A stretch of 64,000 nucleotides of DNA, from positions 186,001 through 250,000 of the forward strand of contig JAKZZE010000013.1 of assembly GCA_024220505.1 (NCBI GenBank). The letters are read 5' to 3'. Under the pieces are notes generated by a model. The model searched no databases and was not told the origin of the DNA. It saw only the letters and a list, made by a program, of their open reading frames with translations. Source of the stretch: Rhizopus arrhizus (taxonomy: Eukaryota; Mucoromycota; Mucoromycetes; Mucorales; Rhizopodaceae). Position 1 is the first letter of the stretch. Each line of letters opens with the position of its first letter. The translations under genes and the position numbers were made by a program. Shown here piece by piece: positions 37,876-49,553 of the stretch.

Positions 37876-38848
37876 ATGAAATTTTTTTTGCTTATAACTA
37901 ATATTTACTGGCTCTACATCACAAGTACAATAGCTTCCACAGCGTTTTATGGCTTAAACTATGGTATAAATCGCGACGCGTGCCCGAATCTAGATAATCT
38001 TGATTCAGATTTCAAAGCATTATCTCAATATGCAAGTCATGTTCGTATTTATTCTGTGAAAGATTGTGATTTGGGGAAAAATGCCCTTTTGGCTGCGCAA
38101 GCCAATGGAGTGAAGCTTTATATGGGTATGTGGATTGACAAAACTGATTCATTCCTTCAAGAACTGGTCTCCTTGAAAAAGCTTGTATCAGATTACAACG
38201 TACAAAATATAGAGGCTATTATTGTTGGGTCAGAAGTCATTTATAGAGGTGATGTATCATCTGATCAGTTAACTGAATACATAAACCAAGTGAAGGAAAT
38301 TGTTCATCCTCTGGGAATCCAAGTAACAACATCCGATGTGTATTACAAATTTGAGCATAATGTGGTTTCAGCAGTTGATTTTATCATGATGTAAATATTT
38401 TACAAAACGAAGCAAATAATCAGCTTATAAAATTTTAATATAGGAACGCTTTTCCTTATTGGGAAGGGGCAAACATTAGTGAAGCTCCTAATACTCTTTT
38501 TGAGCATTATATGCACGTAAAAAGCTTGTCCAATGGGAAAGTAGTCCGTATTTCGGAAACTGGTTGGCCAGAAGAAGGTGCAGTATTTGGTGATTCTATT
38601 CCTCGTTCAGATTATCAGAAAGAGTAAGCCAAATCATAAATGAAAAATCTTTCACTAATCAAACATTATGTTTTAGCTTTCTATTGAACACATTATGCTT
38701 GGCAAAGAGAAATGGTATAGATATGTTTTGGTTTTCAGCTATTGATGAACCATATAAAACTGGAGTTGAAGCTCATTTTGGACTTTTGGATACCAACCGT
38801 CAATTAAAGTCGCTTTTTTCTTTGGATAGACTAAACAATCCATGCTAA
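37876..38848 (+). CDS. Secreted GH17 glucan endo-1,3-beta-glucosidase-like protein
   Basis: GH17 enzymes hydrolyse or remodel beta-1,3-glucan in the fungal cell wall. Three exons: 37876-38390, 38444-38623 and 38677-38848; 867 nt, 288 aa. A signal peptide (MKFFLLITNIYWLYITSTIA) is followed by FYGLNYGI, the usual first strand. The acid/base Glu lies in IIVGSEVIYRG and the nucleophile Glu in RISETGWPEEG; both are present. Other family blocks are HVRIYSVKDCD, VKLYMGMW and DMFWFSAIDEPYK. There is no C-terminal GPI signal or Ser/Thr stalk, so it is probably released as a soluble enzyme. Length is typical of the small fungal (BGL2/SCW-type) members. Confidence 0.9.
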
Positions 38849-39664
38849 GCCAGAGAAAAAGCATACTTACATAAATGCTTTTGAAAAAGAAATATTAAAC
38901 AATCTATAATAAAGAAAACTAAAAAAATCATTTGGATCGTACACCTTGTATTTCTCAGCCTTTTACGCATCAACAAACCCTTGCCTCTAATACTAATTTT
39001 ATTCTTCTTAATTTGCAGAGCTTTGAGGCATATCTCTTCAGTTTGTCTCTTTTAATTGTATTTTCAAAATGAGTAAAAAAAAAACGCTGACAATCGCAAT
39101 TAATAACGTATTTTGATATGCACATGAGTCTTGATTGAGTTGTGTGATACACTGAAATCCAGTTTATTTCACTAGCTGTCATGTCAAGCTGCTTGAATAG
39201 ATCGCGGCAAAATATACTTAGTCTATTTTTCTGTATTATCTCTATAACTGTTTGAGATATGCATGATCTAATTTAGCTTACATTATAGTTAGCTTTCTTT
39301 TGCTGTTATTATGACCAACAAGGCAGTTATGCTTCGAATCTGAAGCTGCTTGCTCTCTCCATCTCTCCCTCTTTACATACGTTTGGTTTTGTTATTATTC
39401 AACACTATTGTAAAAAAAAAGAGGGGGGGATGAAAAAATAGAATCTTGTTTTTTTGTATGGATTAGTTAAGCGTGACTTTGAGGTTTTTATATCAAGCAC
39501 TTCTTTTCTTTTATAAAACGATTGATAAAAAGAAAAATACATAATGAACGAATATGCTGGTAATAACTAATGTTTGAATGTTTTGGATGCTGTCAAAAAT
39601 TTAAAACCAATAGTGTAACCAAGTAGACTATTTCCATTTGTAATGATTCTTGTGTGCATTTTCT
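38849..39664. other. Intergenic between GH17 and Tc1 element
   Basis: 0.8 kb, AT-rich, with a poly-A/G tract near 39412-39430. No supported gene. Confidence 0.5.
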
Positions 39665-39752
39665 TGTTGGTGCTAATTAGTCGACGATAACATTAATTTG
39701 AAAGGATATATGACCGTTTATGAACGCTGACTACACGTACAATTTTGGAACC
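39665..39752 (+). repeat. Left 88-bp terminal inverted repeat of the Tc1-like element
   Basis: Begins TGTTGGTGCTAATTAG and ends AATTTTGGAACC. It is the perfect reverse complement of 40963-41050. Confidence 0.95.
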
Positions 39753-40962
39753 GATGCTTTAAATAAAACTTTTATATAAAAGTGCATTAGAAGTTTATTC
39801 AAAGACCCTTATTCTTCATAATGTCAATATATCGTTGGGGCATAGTTTCAATATAAATTTTTCATTTTTTTTTGGTAATTTCGTACCAAGTCTTGAATGT
39901 ACAAGTCCATAGTTCATCCATAGAGGCAGGAGAGCAATCATACTGTCTAAACAAGCGGTTTTTAAAGTATTCCACATAGTTTCGATGGAATCTAAGTCTG
40001 GAGACTGTGAAGGCTATTCCATTGTTGTAAAATTGTGTTTAGACAGCCATTCCAATACGATTTTGGACTAATGTTTTAGAACGTTATTCTGCATAAATTC
40101 GAGATCAGCTATTCCCATGTCATTCTCTTTACAATAGTCGGTCATAAACTTCACTAAATCATCTTGTAATACAGATAAATAAACATTTTTGTCCATATTT
40201 TTGCTAACATCGACAATATATTCAACCCCGTACCAACTAATACAGCTCCAAACCATAAGTAAGTCTCTACAATGTTTTACGGTTTGTTTCACATGCCTTC
40301 TTTTAAGCTTTTCATTTGGTTGCTTCCATGCGTGCAGCTTACCATCCGATTCAAAGCGATCAATTTTAGTCTCACCAGACCGAACTATGCGTTTCCAGTC
40401 TTCTATGGTCCAGTCAATGTGGTTAAGCGCTTAGTCCAATCGCTTTTGTCTGTTTCTTTCACTTAGCAATGGTTTCTGAGACTTTACAAAAGAGATTAGA
40501 CCAGACCTATGCAACTATCCTCGAACTACTTGGGCTGATATAGTCTTTTGCAAGTCATTTTCGAGTATCTTCCTGGCTACTACAGAATTTTCCTTATCTA
40601 ATGGTTACTAATCGGGCTTAATACTGATCATCCCTGCTGCTGAGTAACTTGGGATGACCTGCTTTTCCGCTCTTTACTTCGCTTTTTATTGTTTTCGAAC
40701 GTTTTGAACAGCTCCACGGCTTGTGCCAGTTATTTCTACTGATTTTAATATAAAGTATTTCATTTTTTAAGTAGCTGATTATGCGATTACGGAGATCTTC
40801 ACTGAAAGATTGCTTATTTGACGTTGATACACTTTTCTATAGCAGTTAGTACTTATGGGTGTAAGAGAAATGACAAAAAAAAAAAAAAAAAAAAAAAAAA
40901 AGGCTTTTCTGGTGGTTTACGCGTTGTGACGAAAAAGATAATCTGGTTAAAATATTTGAGGT

Positions 40963-41050
40963 GGTTCCAAAATTGTACGTGTAGTCAGCGTTCATAAACG
41001 GTCATATATCCTTTCAAATTAATGTTATCGTCGACTAATTAGCACCAACA
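40963..41050 (-). repeat. Right 88-bp terminal inverted repeat of the Tc1-like element
   Basis: Begins GGTTCCAAAATTGTACG on the plus strand and ends AGCACCAACA. It is a perfect inverted match to the left repeat. Confidence 0.95.
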
Positions 41051-41128
41051 GGAAGCCAATAAGCTACATCTTTGAATGATGTATAACATGTTGCAGCTTA
41101 TTTATTGTTTTGATGCCGATAAATCCTA

Positions 41129-42438
41129 TTGAAGCAAAAATGCAAAACACTTGTACAATCTTGTGAGTCACTGTATATTTTAAATACTCAAATCTTGAAG
41201 TTCCATCACCAGCTCTTGGATAAAAAAGTAGTATGGGGAGCCGTTTTTGATGTTACATCAAAGGCGATGAAACTACAGGGAGAAAGAAAGTCCATGAAGT
41301 TTAAAGGTACGATATACACAGATGGCGTAGGTGTGTCGGTGTTAAAGCAAAACTACAATGCGAAGAAGAAAGGTGGCAGCAGTGGCGGAAAGTCAAAGTC
41401 TATTAAAGCAGACAAATTCCAGTACGTTGAGAAGTTGGGAAAAGATTTGTTAGCTGGTGTTGGCAAATGTGTATTAATTGATCCTGGCCGTCGAGACTTG
41501 CTTTACTGTATGCATGAAAAGAGCACTGTTGAAAATAAAATGATTTACCGATATACAAGCAACCGAAAAGCAATCGAAACTAAATCCAGAAAATTCAGGA
41601 AGCTCAGGAACAACTTGAAGAGAGACAAAGTAATTACAGCCGAGCTTTCCCTGTCGCATTTCAAATCTTCAACTGTCAACAAAGACAAGTTTGCCGAGTA
41701 TCTTCAAGGAAGAGCCAAAGTCACCCCAGCCATGAAAACGTACTATTTAAATGAAGATCGCCCTGTAGAAGAAGATCAGCTTGCCTGTGGTTTCCTACCT
41801 TTTAGAAAAATGAAGATCTCAAGTTTAATTAATCAGCAACAAGCAAACAAACGGCTAGCCAAGAAACTCAGAGAGAAGTTTGGGAAAGATGCTATCTTAA
41901 TATTTGGTAGCTGGTTGGCAGGAAATGTAAAGTGTCATGAACCCATGAGACACGTCGGAATGAGAAGAATGCTAGCCAAAGAAGGCTTCCAGGTGTACCT
42001 CCTTAACGAGTTCCGGACTTCTAGTCTGTGCCCTTCTTGCCAGAACGGTGAACTTGAAACGTTTAAAAAAGTATAGAACCCTAAACCATATCAAAGAGAA
42101 AAGCATCCGATTGCAGACCGTCATGGTCTTTTAAGGTAAGTGCTTTTTATATGCAAGTAAAAGAAAAAAAAAATAACAAGCTTTCATAGTTTCTGCTCAG
42201 GTGCAAAACCCAACAAGGTTTAAAGGTTGTGACCAGTACAATAGAAGCTACTGCTAAAGTTCCTCTTCGTCATCGTCTTTGGAATCGTGATATGGCCGTT
42301 ACATTCAACTTTAGACACATCCTTTTTAGCCTGCGTGCAAATGGTGAAAGACCAGAACGTTTCTGCAGATTGAAAAAACCTTTCTGCACCGGCTCTAAAA
42401 GAAAGAATATATTATCATCATCAGCTAGCACGAGTTGA
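41129..42438 (+). pseudogene. Fanzor (eukaryotic TnpB-like RNA-guided nuclease) relic
   Basis: Fanzors are RuvC-type, RNA-guided DNA endonucleases carried on eukaryotic transposons. The first frame (41129-42076) starts with a TTG after a stop, so no start codon is visible and the N-terminus is missing. It holds VVWGAVFDVTSKAMKLQ, the RuvC-I aspartate in VLIDPGRRDLLYCM, the RuvC-II glutamate in LLNEFRTSSLCPSC and the first zinc-finger pair CPSC. An in-frame TAG at about 42074 interrupts FKKV*NPKPYQREKHP. Beyond it a GTAAGT intron (about 42136-42201) leads to RCKTQQG, where the second zinc-finger cysteine is Gly, and then LWNRDMAVTFNFRHI with the RuvC-III aspartate, ending at TGA 42438. All three acidic residues persist, but the stop and truncated start make it a probable pseudogene. 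Confidence 0.82.
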
Positions 42439-42829
42439 CCAACGAAAAGTCCAAACAATCCTTTGTAGTTACCGCTGCATTAATCACAAATACGTTTTTT
42501 TTGGCAATCCCTACAAAAAAGAATTTGCATTGTATAATTTGTTTTGTTCAATTGTGTCAAAAAAATTTGACGTTCGTCTCTTTTATCTTTTAAATTGTCT
42601 AATCTATTTTATTAAATCGCCTCATTTTAGAGTAAAACACTATAAATAAACAACTGTTTCTATATACATTAAAATTTTCATCTATAAAAAAAAGAAAGAT
42701 TGTTTCTATGTGTTTATTAATATATGGCAACAGATATAATATTTTGTGTCAAGGTTTTTCTATAAAGGGTTCAAATATTGAGAATGCTAATGAGTCCATG
42801 TTTTCATGCTAAAGTTATCTATAGTGTCT
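42439..42829. other. Intergenic between Fanzor relic and bHLH gene
   Basis: 391 bp, AT-rich; no gene. No third copy of the Tc1 inverted repeat is present here. Confidence 0.5.
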
Positions 42830-44128
42830 TTATAACGTTGAAATCTTTTGCTTTAATGAATCGAGTTCAACCTGCATTCTTTTTATCTTTTCATCTTTAG
42901 CATATGCTTCTGCTTTCAGTTGAATAATGCGTTTGTAGGATTGCTCAACAATTAAGATTTTGCTCATTGCTTTCACTTCTTTTTCTTTTTCTCTTCGAAT
43001 CAAGTCTCTATTTCTTGTTTCGAATTTTCCTTTTTGTACAGCTTGAGCTAACAACACATCAACTATTTCTTCCCTCAAGGCATCAAAGTTTTGCTTCAGT
43101 GCATCTCTTCTTCTCTGCTCTGCCACTTTATGGGCAGAACGGCGACGATCAATAATTGGTTGTGATGTTATGTCTGTAGGAGAGAGTAAAAAGTGAGAAG
43201 CCACGGGAGCCGATGGACATGATGATGTATGTTTAGGAGAGAAGATCATATCCGTTTTGGCTGCTAGTAACTTTCTTTTCTTGTTAATAATTGGTTGAGA
43301 TGGTGTGAGTGGTATAGACATACTGATACTACTCTGATGCTTTCTTTTTATCTCTGGGTTCGGGATTTCAGTGAAAGGCAGCACAGTAGAACCATTCTTC
43401 AGCAGCAGCTCTGTTTTGATTGGTTGTACTGTCTCTTGCTTAAAGCCTTTGGGATATAGTTGCATGTTATTGTTAAAGTCAATTGGTGCATTTCTCAATC
43501 TTTTACAATCTATTTCAATTTTGCTTGTAAAGAGTTGTGGTGGAGAAGGGTATGACATCTCTTGGAAAGAGACAGCCTTTAGTTCAGGACAATGTTGCGA
43601 TTCTTTTGCAGTTTGAATGAACCTCTGGCTGAATTGTTCTTGAAGCAAAAGCTGTTCTGTACCTGGAGGAATTAATTGTTGGGTTGATAGATCAATGTCT
43701 CGGTTATCAATTTTTGACCAGTTGCTATGTAATTCAGGCGAAGATAAAGATGTAAAGCAGTTATCCCAAGGCATTTCCATAGTTTGAGCATTTTTTGTAT
43801 CACACGAGGATAGTGTAACAAAATCCTAGAGTAGATGTCAATATCGAACCTAAACTGTGTATATTCTTACTCTGACCTCTAAATCTTTTTCATCGTTTTT
43901 ATTTCCTTCATCTATTTTATTTGGTGTGGCGAGAAAATCTACGTATTTATGAAAGGCAGCGTCATTTGTTTCAAGGAATTCACTATTAATGATATTTGGT
44001 TGTTTCGTGTAACCATTGAAAGAAAGGTAGTCAGCCACTGATTTATTATAGGATGTAATTGATTCACTTTGTAAGTCTTGTGGTATGTAAGGTTCAAAGC
44101 TATCAGAGAGGACTGTATTTGAAAGCAT
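42830..44128 (-). CDS. bHLH transcription factor
   Basis: Two exons, 44128-43871 and 43825-42830, with a 45-bp intron; 417 aa. A basic helix-loop-helix lies near residues 310-375. The basic region RRRSAHKVAEQRRRDALKQN carries the His-Glu-Arg triad expected of E-box (CANNTG, class B) binders, followed by helix 1 FDALREEIVDVLL. The loop is long and charged (KGKFETRNRDLIRREKEKE), then helix 2 KILIVEQSYKRIIQLKAE and a C-terminal coiled coil (KIKRMQVELDSLKQKI) for dimerisation. The first 300 residues are Ser/Pro/Gln-rich and disordered. The target pathway is not evident, and I do not assign an orthologue. Confidence 0.87.
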
Positions 44129-44844
44129 TTTCTAAAGAAACCTTAAAAGGAAGAAGAACAAAAGATCAAGAGCTGATGTATAAAAAGATTTTTCAAATAA
44201 ATAAATAAAAAATAAATAAATAAAAAAAAGGCCTCAAATTGATGATATCTTATTGGTATACTATTGATAGATGGTACAAAAAGCTTGTAAACGAGGAATG
44301 AATTTTTGTTTCACAGAATAAGACAAAAACTTCTTATCTTCTCACAATGTAATTCAATTTATCATAAAATTTTCTTTCAATTTATCTTGCATTTTTGGGT
44401 ACCCCTATAAAGACAAAAGCAAAAAAAAAAAAAAAAAAAATCCCTCTGCAAATATGTCAAGCTTTAATCATTCATTTCACACATTTATTTATTGTCTACC
44501 ACAAAAACCGAATAAAAAGTTTATTTAGAAGCTCAACTTTAATATCACTGATCGCCTATTCAAATTAAAGTTTTGTACAATAGGGACTTTTTTTTGCGTG
44601 AATTTTATTCTAGTATCGCCTGCAAACAGACATTTTTAAAGATAAAAAATATAAGGTACAAAAAGATAATGTAAGGAGGTCGATGTGGTGTTGTATTATT
44701 GCATCTATGAGGGCTTTGTTTGAGTTGATTTTCAGAATGAACCTGACTGAGTGTACTCTTGCTATAGCTTTATTTAATCAAAAGACGTTCTTTCAAAAAT
44801 AAATTTCCAATGTGATCGCCATAAGCTCAGAACGCTGTATGTCA
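44129..44844. other. Intergenic upstream of bHLH gene
   Basis: 0.7 kb with AAATAAATAA-type runs near 44195-44225 and a poly-A run at 44421-44440. No gene seen. Confidence 0.5.
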
Positions 44845-45300
44845 CTATATGAATAAGGTCACTTTTTCAATGAGCGAGTTTTTGTATGTTGTCTGATTGG
44901 ATCGAGTCAATTGTGCATAAGATAGCATTGAAAGTTGTTCAAGAAACGATGAGCTAGGCTGTTTGACTAGGATAGGATCATGTGAAGTATTCGTCGTTTC
45001 GATTGTTCGACGCAATAAACATCCTTCATCTGTTAGAGTGCGGCACGATCTTATGTAAGCGAGAGTTTGATGGTAGTTTGTAATGGCTGGATGAGGTATT
45101 GAGGAGCGCCAGAACTCATTCCAGGAAAGCGTTACTGTACATGGAGTAGGATGATGAAGACTTTCTATAGGAAGTATATCAAAATTTCTAGGCTATTTGG
45201 TGGTTATTTTCGTTACAGGAAGGTCATCTAATAGATCCGATGAGATTATATTTTCAAACTGGAGTTCAGGTCGTAGGAAACCGAAAGGATGTATGAGTGT
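44845..45300 (-). pseudogene. Decayed coding block, unidentified
   Basis: On the minus strand one frame runs about 150 codons with a single TAG (near 45196), ending at TAG 44845. It begins HPFGFLRPELQFEN and later reads WNEFWRSSIPHPAITNYHQ, then YIRSCRTLTDEGCLLRRT. Composition is protein-like. It lies about 0.6 kb downstream of the LINE-like relic on the same strand and could be part of that element, or of another one. No family is recognised. Confidence 0.35.
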
Positions 45301-45891
45301 TACAAAAAATAATTCTTCTATCACTTGGCCAGTTCATATAAGATCTAAACATTTTTCAGGTTTGTTTTGATGTCGTCTAGATGAGAACGATTCCCGAGGA
45401 CTAAGCTTTCCATAAAAAATTTCAAATTTGTATTTTTTTAATCAGAATTGATTTCCGGTATGTATTGCTATGAAAGGATCAGAAATTAAAATGTGCGGGC
45501 AAATAAAGGTCCTAGTGGGCGTGTGATATACATATATCTATCCGTCCAGATCAGATCAATACAAAGAAAAGTAATTAAAGGCTAAAAAACCATTTAGGAT
45601 CGAAATATTAGAAAATAAAAAATCATACGCAAAAAAATCGTGAAACGCAAATTTATTGTGGAAGATCAATGCTTGAATTTTTATTTCTTTTTTTTTATGG
45701 ATGAACATTTCAATTATTAAAACTCGTCAAACAGCATAAGGATTAAGTGATATAAGTGTATGAATCAGTGAATTGTTATGAAAATGCAAAAGATATTAGC
45801 ATAAAGAATTGTAGGCAGACAGTTTTAATAGTTTCTTCTGGATTTGTTTGAAAACAATCTAATCCAAGCCAGAAGTTTGTTCAAAGAATTG

Positions 45892-48226
45892 TTACCAATG
45901 GACTTTCCATATGAATCGGATGACTGTAGCAAAAAAAAAAAAAAAAAAATAGATTGTAAACTTGCCATGATAATGTAAGATATAATAACTGGATAGTCTA
46001 AATGTAGATAAATCTTGGAATATTGAACTGCAATTAGGATCTTTAGGGTTTGACAAGTATTTCTTGAAAGCCGCTTTCTGTAGGCCTTGTTTTTGAATGC
46101 AAGTAAAGAGTATATGCTGCTCTGCTTCTGGTAATTTGCACAATTGACAATATTCGTCTTCTTTGTTTGCTGGGATAATTTTGTGCAAGTTGGGTCGAGT
46201 GGATAATTACGTAGAAGTCTGTACTATACATTTCTGGGAATATGATGCATAGAATTAGTGATAAAGCTTTTTAGTTGTTGTGGCTTATATTTGTGGTTTG
46301 TCCACAGCTTATCTGTTCAATAAATAGATCAAGATTGATACTAGATTCAATTGGATGGTCTTCATTGTCAAATTCAAGGTCATTCAGTTCAGCTGGCAAT
46401 GAAGATGCAACAAACGGCTTGAAGGTAAAACTCCTAGTAAGAACAGCATTTTTGATTTTTTGTAGAATATTAGGAGAGCCACAATGTGGCCTGTTTTAAA
46501 GTGGATACCTTTTAAAAGAAATCACGTTCATGAAAATAGTATCCTTTTTGTGCTTGAAAGAACTTGCTATATTTGAATTTTTCTTATGAATCTTCTTCGC
46601 ATGATCATTGTAAAGGGTGAGTAGACTAGTCTGTGGTGATGTTGTCAGGTCGTTTTTGGTAGGTGACTGTGGAAAGAAGTCTAAAACACAAAATATGGGA
46701 ATTAGTAGATAGAAGCCTTTCATATGACCATAGGATTTGCAATACTTAAATACCATAGGGATGATGTGTAAAGGAACAACCAATGAAGATTGCAAAGTAA
46801 ATACCAACATCTTGCACAGGAGGTTCAGTATCCGTTGACGATAATTTAACAGTAACGAATTGATATATCGAAATTGGAAAACCTTTTGCTAGACTTCTAA
46901 TTTCAGTAATGAAATACCACAATTGTTTTTTGGTTGTTCTAGAGTTGTTCGAGCCAACCTTGGAAACAGATTATGAGTTACAAACTGATACATAGAAGAC
47001 ATTTTGCTATAGAAGCTTTTTGGAAGACTTGTAATTCGCAGAAAATGCCACATCTTGGAGAGTATGAGTGTATTAGCAATGTGTCCTGCCATAAACGGAG
47101 AGTTGACGCTGTGAATGGATGCTAACCGGACTTCCAAGATTGTTGATAGTTTCTTTATAGAATGTAGTTCTTTGGTTGGTATTTAACCATATTGGGTATT
47201 CAAAATACCTGATGTAGCCTAATGATTGAGAGTCAAACCACCTGAGACCATCATGACTGATCAGTCCTTTGAGTCCTCGATTGTTAAGTGTGGACCCACC
47301 GGCTAAGGGAAATACTACCCACTTGGAATAATTTACTTGAGAGTTAGATGCATCATTATATACTTTTAAACGCTCTTGTAGTTCTAGAGATTCTTTCTTA
47401 GAGTTGATAAATATGAGTATGTTGTCTGCGTAAGCTAATAATTTGACTGGTCTTGGTGCTGTTAATTGCAAGTCAGAGTTGGATCTCCTAGCTTTAAGAC
47501 AGTAACCATCAATGACTTAATTGCTAAGGATGGATAGTAAGAATAGTTCTATTGCAAGATTGAAAAGTATAAGTGAAATCGAGTCTCCTTGGCATAGTCC
47601 ACGCAATTGTTGTATGCTGTCAGCCAAGAATCCATTCACGTTGACTGAAATTGAATTGCCGAAGAAAAGGTCGTGGATACACTTGATGAATTTATCGGGG
47701 AAACCAAACCTTTTTAGTACTTTGCACAAATATTCGGGATGAATACGATCGTAGGCCTTTGTTTGATCCAACATGACTCCTAGACTTTCTGACATTGACT
47801 TTGATTTAGAGACATCCTCCACAATCAACCGATAGGCAAAGCTATTATCTCCTATGAACATATTGTGCATGGAGCCTGATTGGAAATGTAACGATTGATC
47901 AGCTTGGATGAGGTATCCATAATCCTGCTATCCATGATTCTTGTAAAGACTTTGCAACCTGCATTTATCAGTGAGATGGGACGCCAGCTTCTTAGACTTG
48001 TAAAGTCGTCGGTCTTGGGTAAGAGGGCCAAACAAGTTTGTTGCCATGATTTTCGAAAAAGCGCCTTATTGATTGTATCCTTGTAAACATCTATTACTAA
48101 AGGCCTGCCATTGATCAAGTTTAAGTTTTCATAGGGCAACACATCCATGTCTGGGCTACTTTTGTGAGGAACTCTTTTCGATCCATATAGAATGTCGTCA
48201 AACGAAATGCTACTGACTACAATCAC
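45892..48226 (-). mobile_element. 5'-truncated non-LTR (LINE-like) retrotransposon relic
   Basis: Three frames on the minus strand carry consecutive reverse-transcriptase blocks. At 48226-47852: CLALLPKTDDFTSLRSWRPI followed by SLINAGCKVF. At 47870-47517: GVMLDQTKAYDRIHPEYL and LRGLCQGDSISLILFNLAIE. At 47471-47073: KLLAYADNILIF, where the catalytic YADD is YADN. Near 46188-46090 a Cys/His motif (YCQLCKLPEAEQHILFTC) resembles the zinc knuckle at LINE C-termini. Frameshifts and stops separate the blocks. No endonuclease domain is found upstream, as expected of 5' truncation during insertion. It cannot be active. Confidence 0.8.
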
Positions 48227-49301
48227 GCCAAATAAATTTTCGGATAAAGAAATTTATTGAGAATAAAGTTCTCTTTTCTCAATCATCAACTCATTAAAGA
48301 AACATGTCAGCTTTCGTAGGTGTTGCTTTATTTGTTATTATTGTCTATATATTTTCCCCCTCACTAAGGCTTTTCTTTAGGGCTTTAAATCATATAATCT
48401 TTTTAAGATTCAAACAGCATTGGGCTTGATAATCTAAGATGTTGTCACAAAGACCTAATATCGAAGCATCTGTATAAAAGCATACAAATGTATGAAGTAT
48501 TACTTCAAAGATAATCAGAGTTATGGTTATAAGTCTCAATAGAATCTATTGGAAATTAATATTCATAATAAATCATATAATTTTAGGATGTTGATGAATA
48601 TGTCACTTGAAAGAATATCAGATGTAAGTTAATGAGGATATATGAAGAAGCCGACAAATTTGATGCAAAATTTATTTGATATATTTTTAAACCTGTAAGT
48701 GTCCACAATGTCAAAATATAGATTAGCCTTCACAATAATAAGTTGCTAAATCGCACATAGAACTGTCCCTTCGGAATTGCATTAGAGTCAATCAATCTAC
48801 TAAGTATACTATTTTCAGGATTGAATACCGCATTTCTACTATATTTTTTATTTTAGGGCAACCCTGGTTATATGTAACCAGTTGATTGTGACATTTAGGT
48901 GATCACTATCACAGAATGCTTATAATTAATAATCGTCTACTTTTCCTTGTTTCCCTTTCCTTTTCACTTTACTATAACTTTTTTCATTACCAACAATTTT
49001 GGTCAGTATGATTACTTCAATTATACAAATAATATCTATAATTTTAATTCCTCATTTATCCAGTTGGTAAATAAAATTTAAATTAAAAGCCGAACTACAA
49101 AACAACAATGCATAATACGATTAAATAATATTTTATTTATAAAGTTTTTAATATAAATTACCAATGAGTACATAGTAACTTAATTGTACTATACTTGCCC
49201 GAGTCAGATCTGAAATGATGAAAATAAAAACCTTTCAAGGGACAAGAGGGAAAAAAGGTATAAAATTGAAAGAAACCAGAAACATTATTGATATACTAGC
49301 A
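48227..49301. other. Intergenic; one very small membrane-type ORF
   Basis: About 1.1 kb beyond the LINE relic. A plus-strand frame at 48304-48429 would make a 41-residue peptide with one hydrophobic segment (MSAFVGVALFVIIVYIFSP). Its start loosely resembles V-ATPase subunit e proteins, but the rest does not, and no intron rescues it. Otherwise nothing but AT-rich sequence. Confidence 0.3.
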
Positions 49302-49553
49302 TTAATACGAGGACAACCAGTTCACCAGTTTGACACCAGGATCAAGAGGAGGAGGAGGAAGAGGAGGGAGGGTTTGATCATGAAATAGATAATCCATTTC
49401 ATGCAGGATAATACAGACAGCGGGCCATCGAGCAGACCAAACAGATGCTTCATGGGAAGATCGAAACATTTTGAGAGGGAGCTTATTCATAATAAAGGAC
49501 ATAGGATCTTCGATAGATAGTAGTAGTTGAAGATACATAATGTATAGTACAGC
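49302..49553 (-). pseudogene. Unidentified coding fragment
   Basis: An open frame of about 80 codons ending at 49302 has protein-like composition. It starts near DAVLYIMYLQLLLSIEDPMS, continues SFIMNKLPLKMFRSSHEASV and ends in a proline run (LPPLPPPPLDPG) and VKLVNWLSSY. Upstream the frame is closed by a TGA and a small palindrome, so it is either a last exon whose partner I cannot find or a gene fragment. Confidence 0.25.

Larger units (their letters stand above)
39665..41050 (-). mobile_element. Tc1/mariner-like DNA transposon with dead transposase
   Basis: A 1386-bp element bounded by 88-bp inverted repeats (39665-39752 and 40963-41050) that match at every base. The minus strand carries a decayed Tc1-type transposase. 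Blocks visible are DWKRIVRSGETK (normally WSDES; the first catalytic Asp is Gly), VMVWSC-like LMVWSCISWYGVEYI, LEFMQNNVLKH (normally FMQDNA) and SQSPDLDSIETMWNTLK, the DD34E-type end with its Asp and Glu kept. In-frame TAG codons follow NNVLKH and MEW-type positions, and there is a frameshift near 39965. A poly-A run lies at 40877-40900. It cannot make an active enzyme. Confidence 0.85.

Noticed and set aside
48304..48429. 41-residue V-ATPase subunit e-like peptide
   Set aside because: Only the first 15 residues resemble the family and the rest does not; kept as a note within the intergenic entry.
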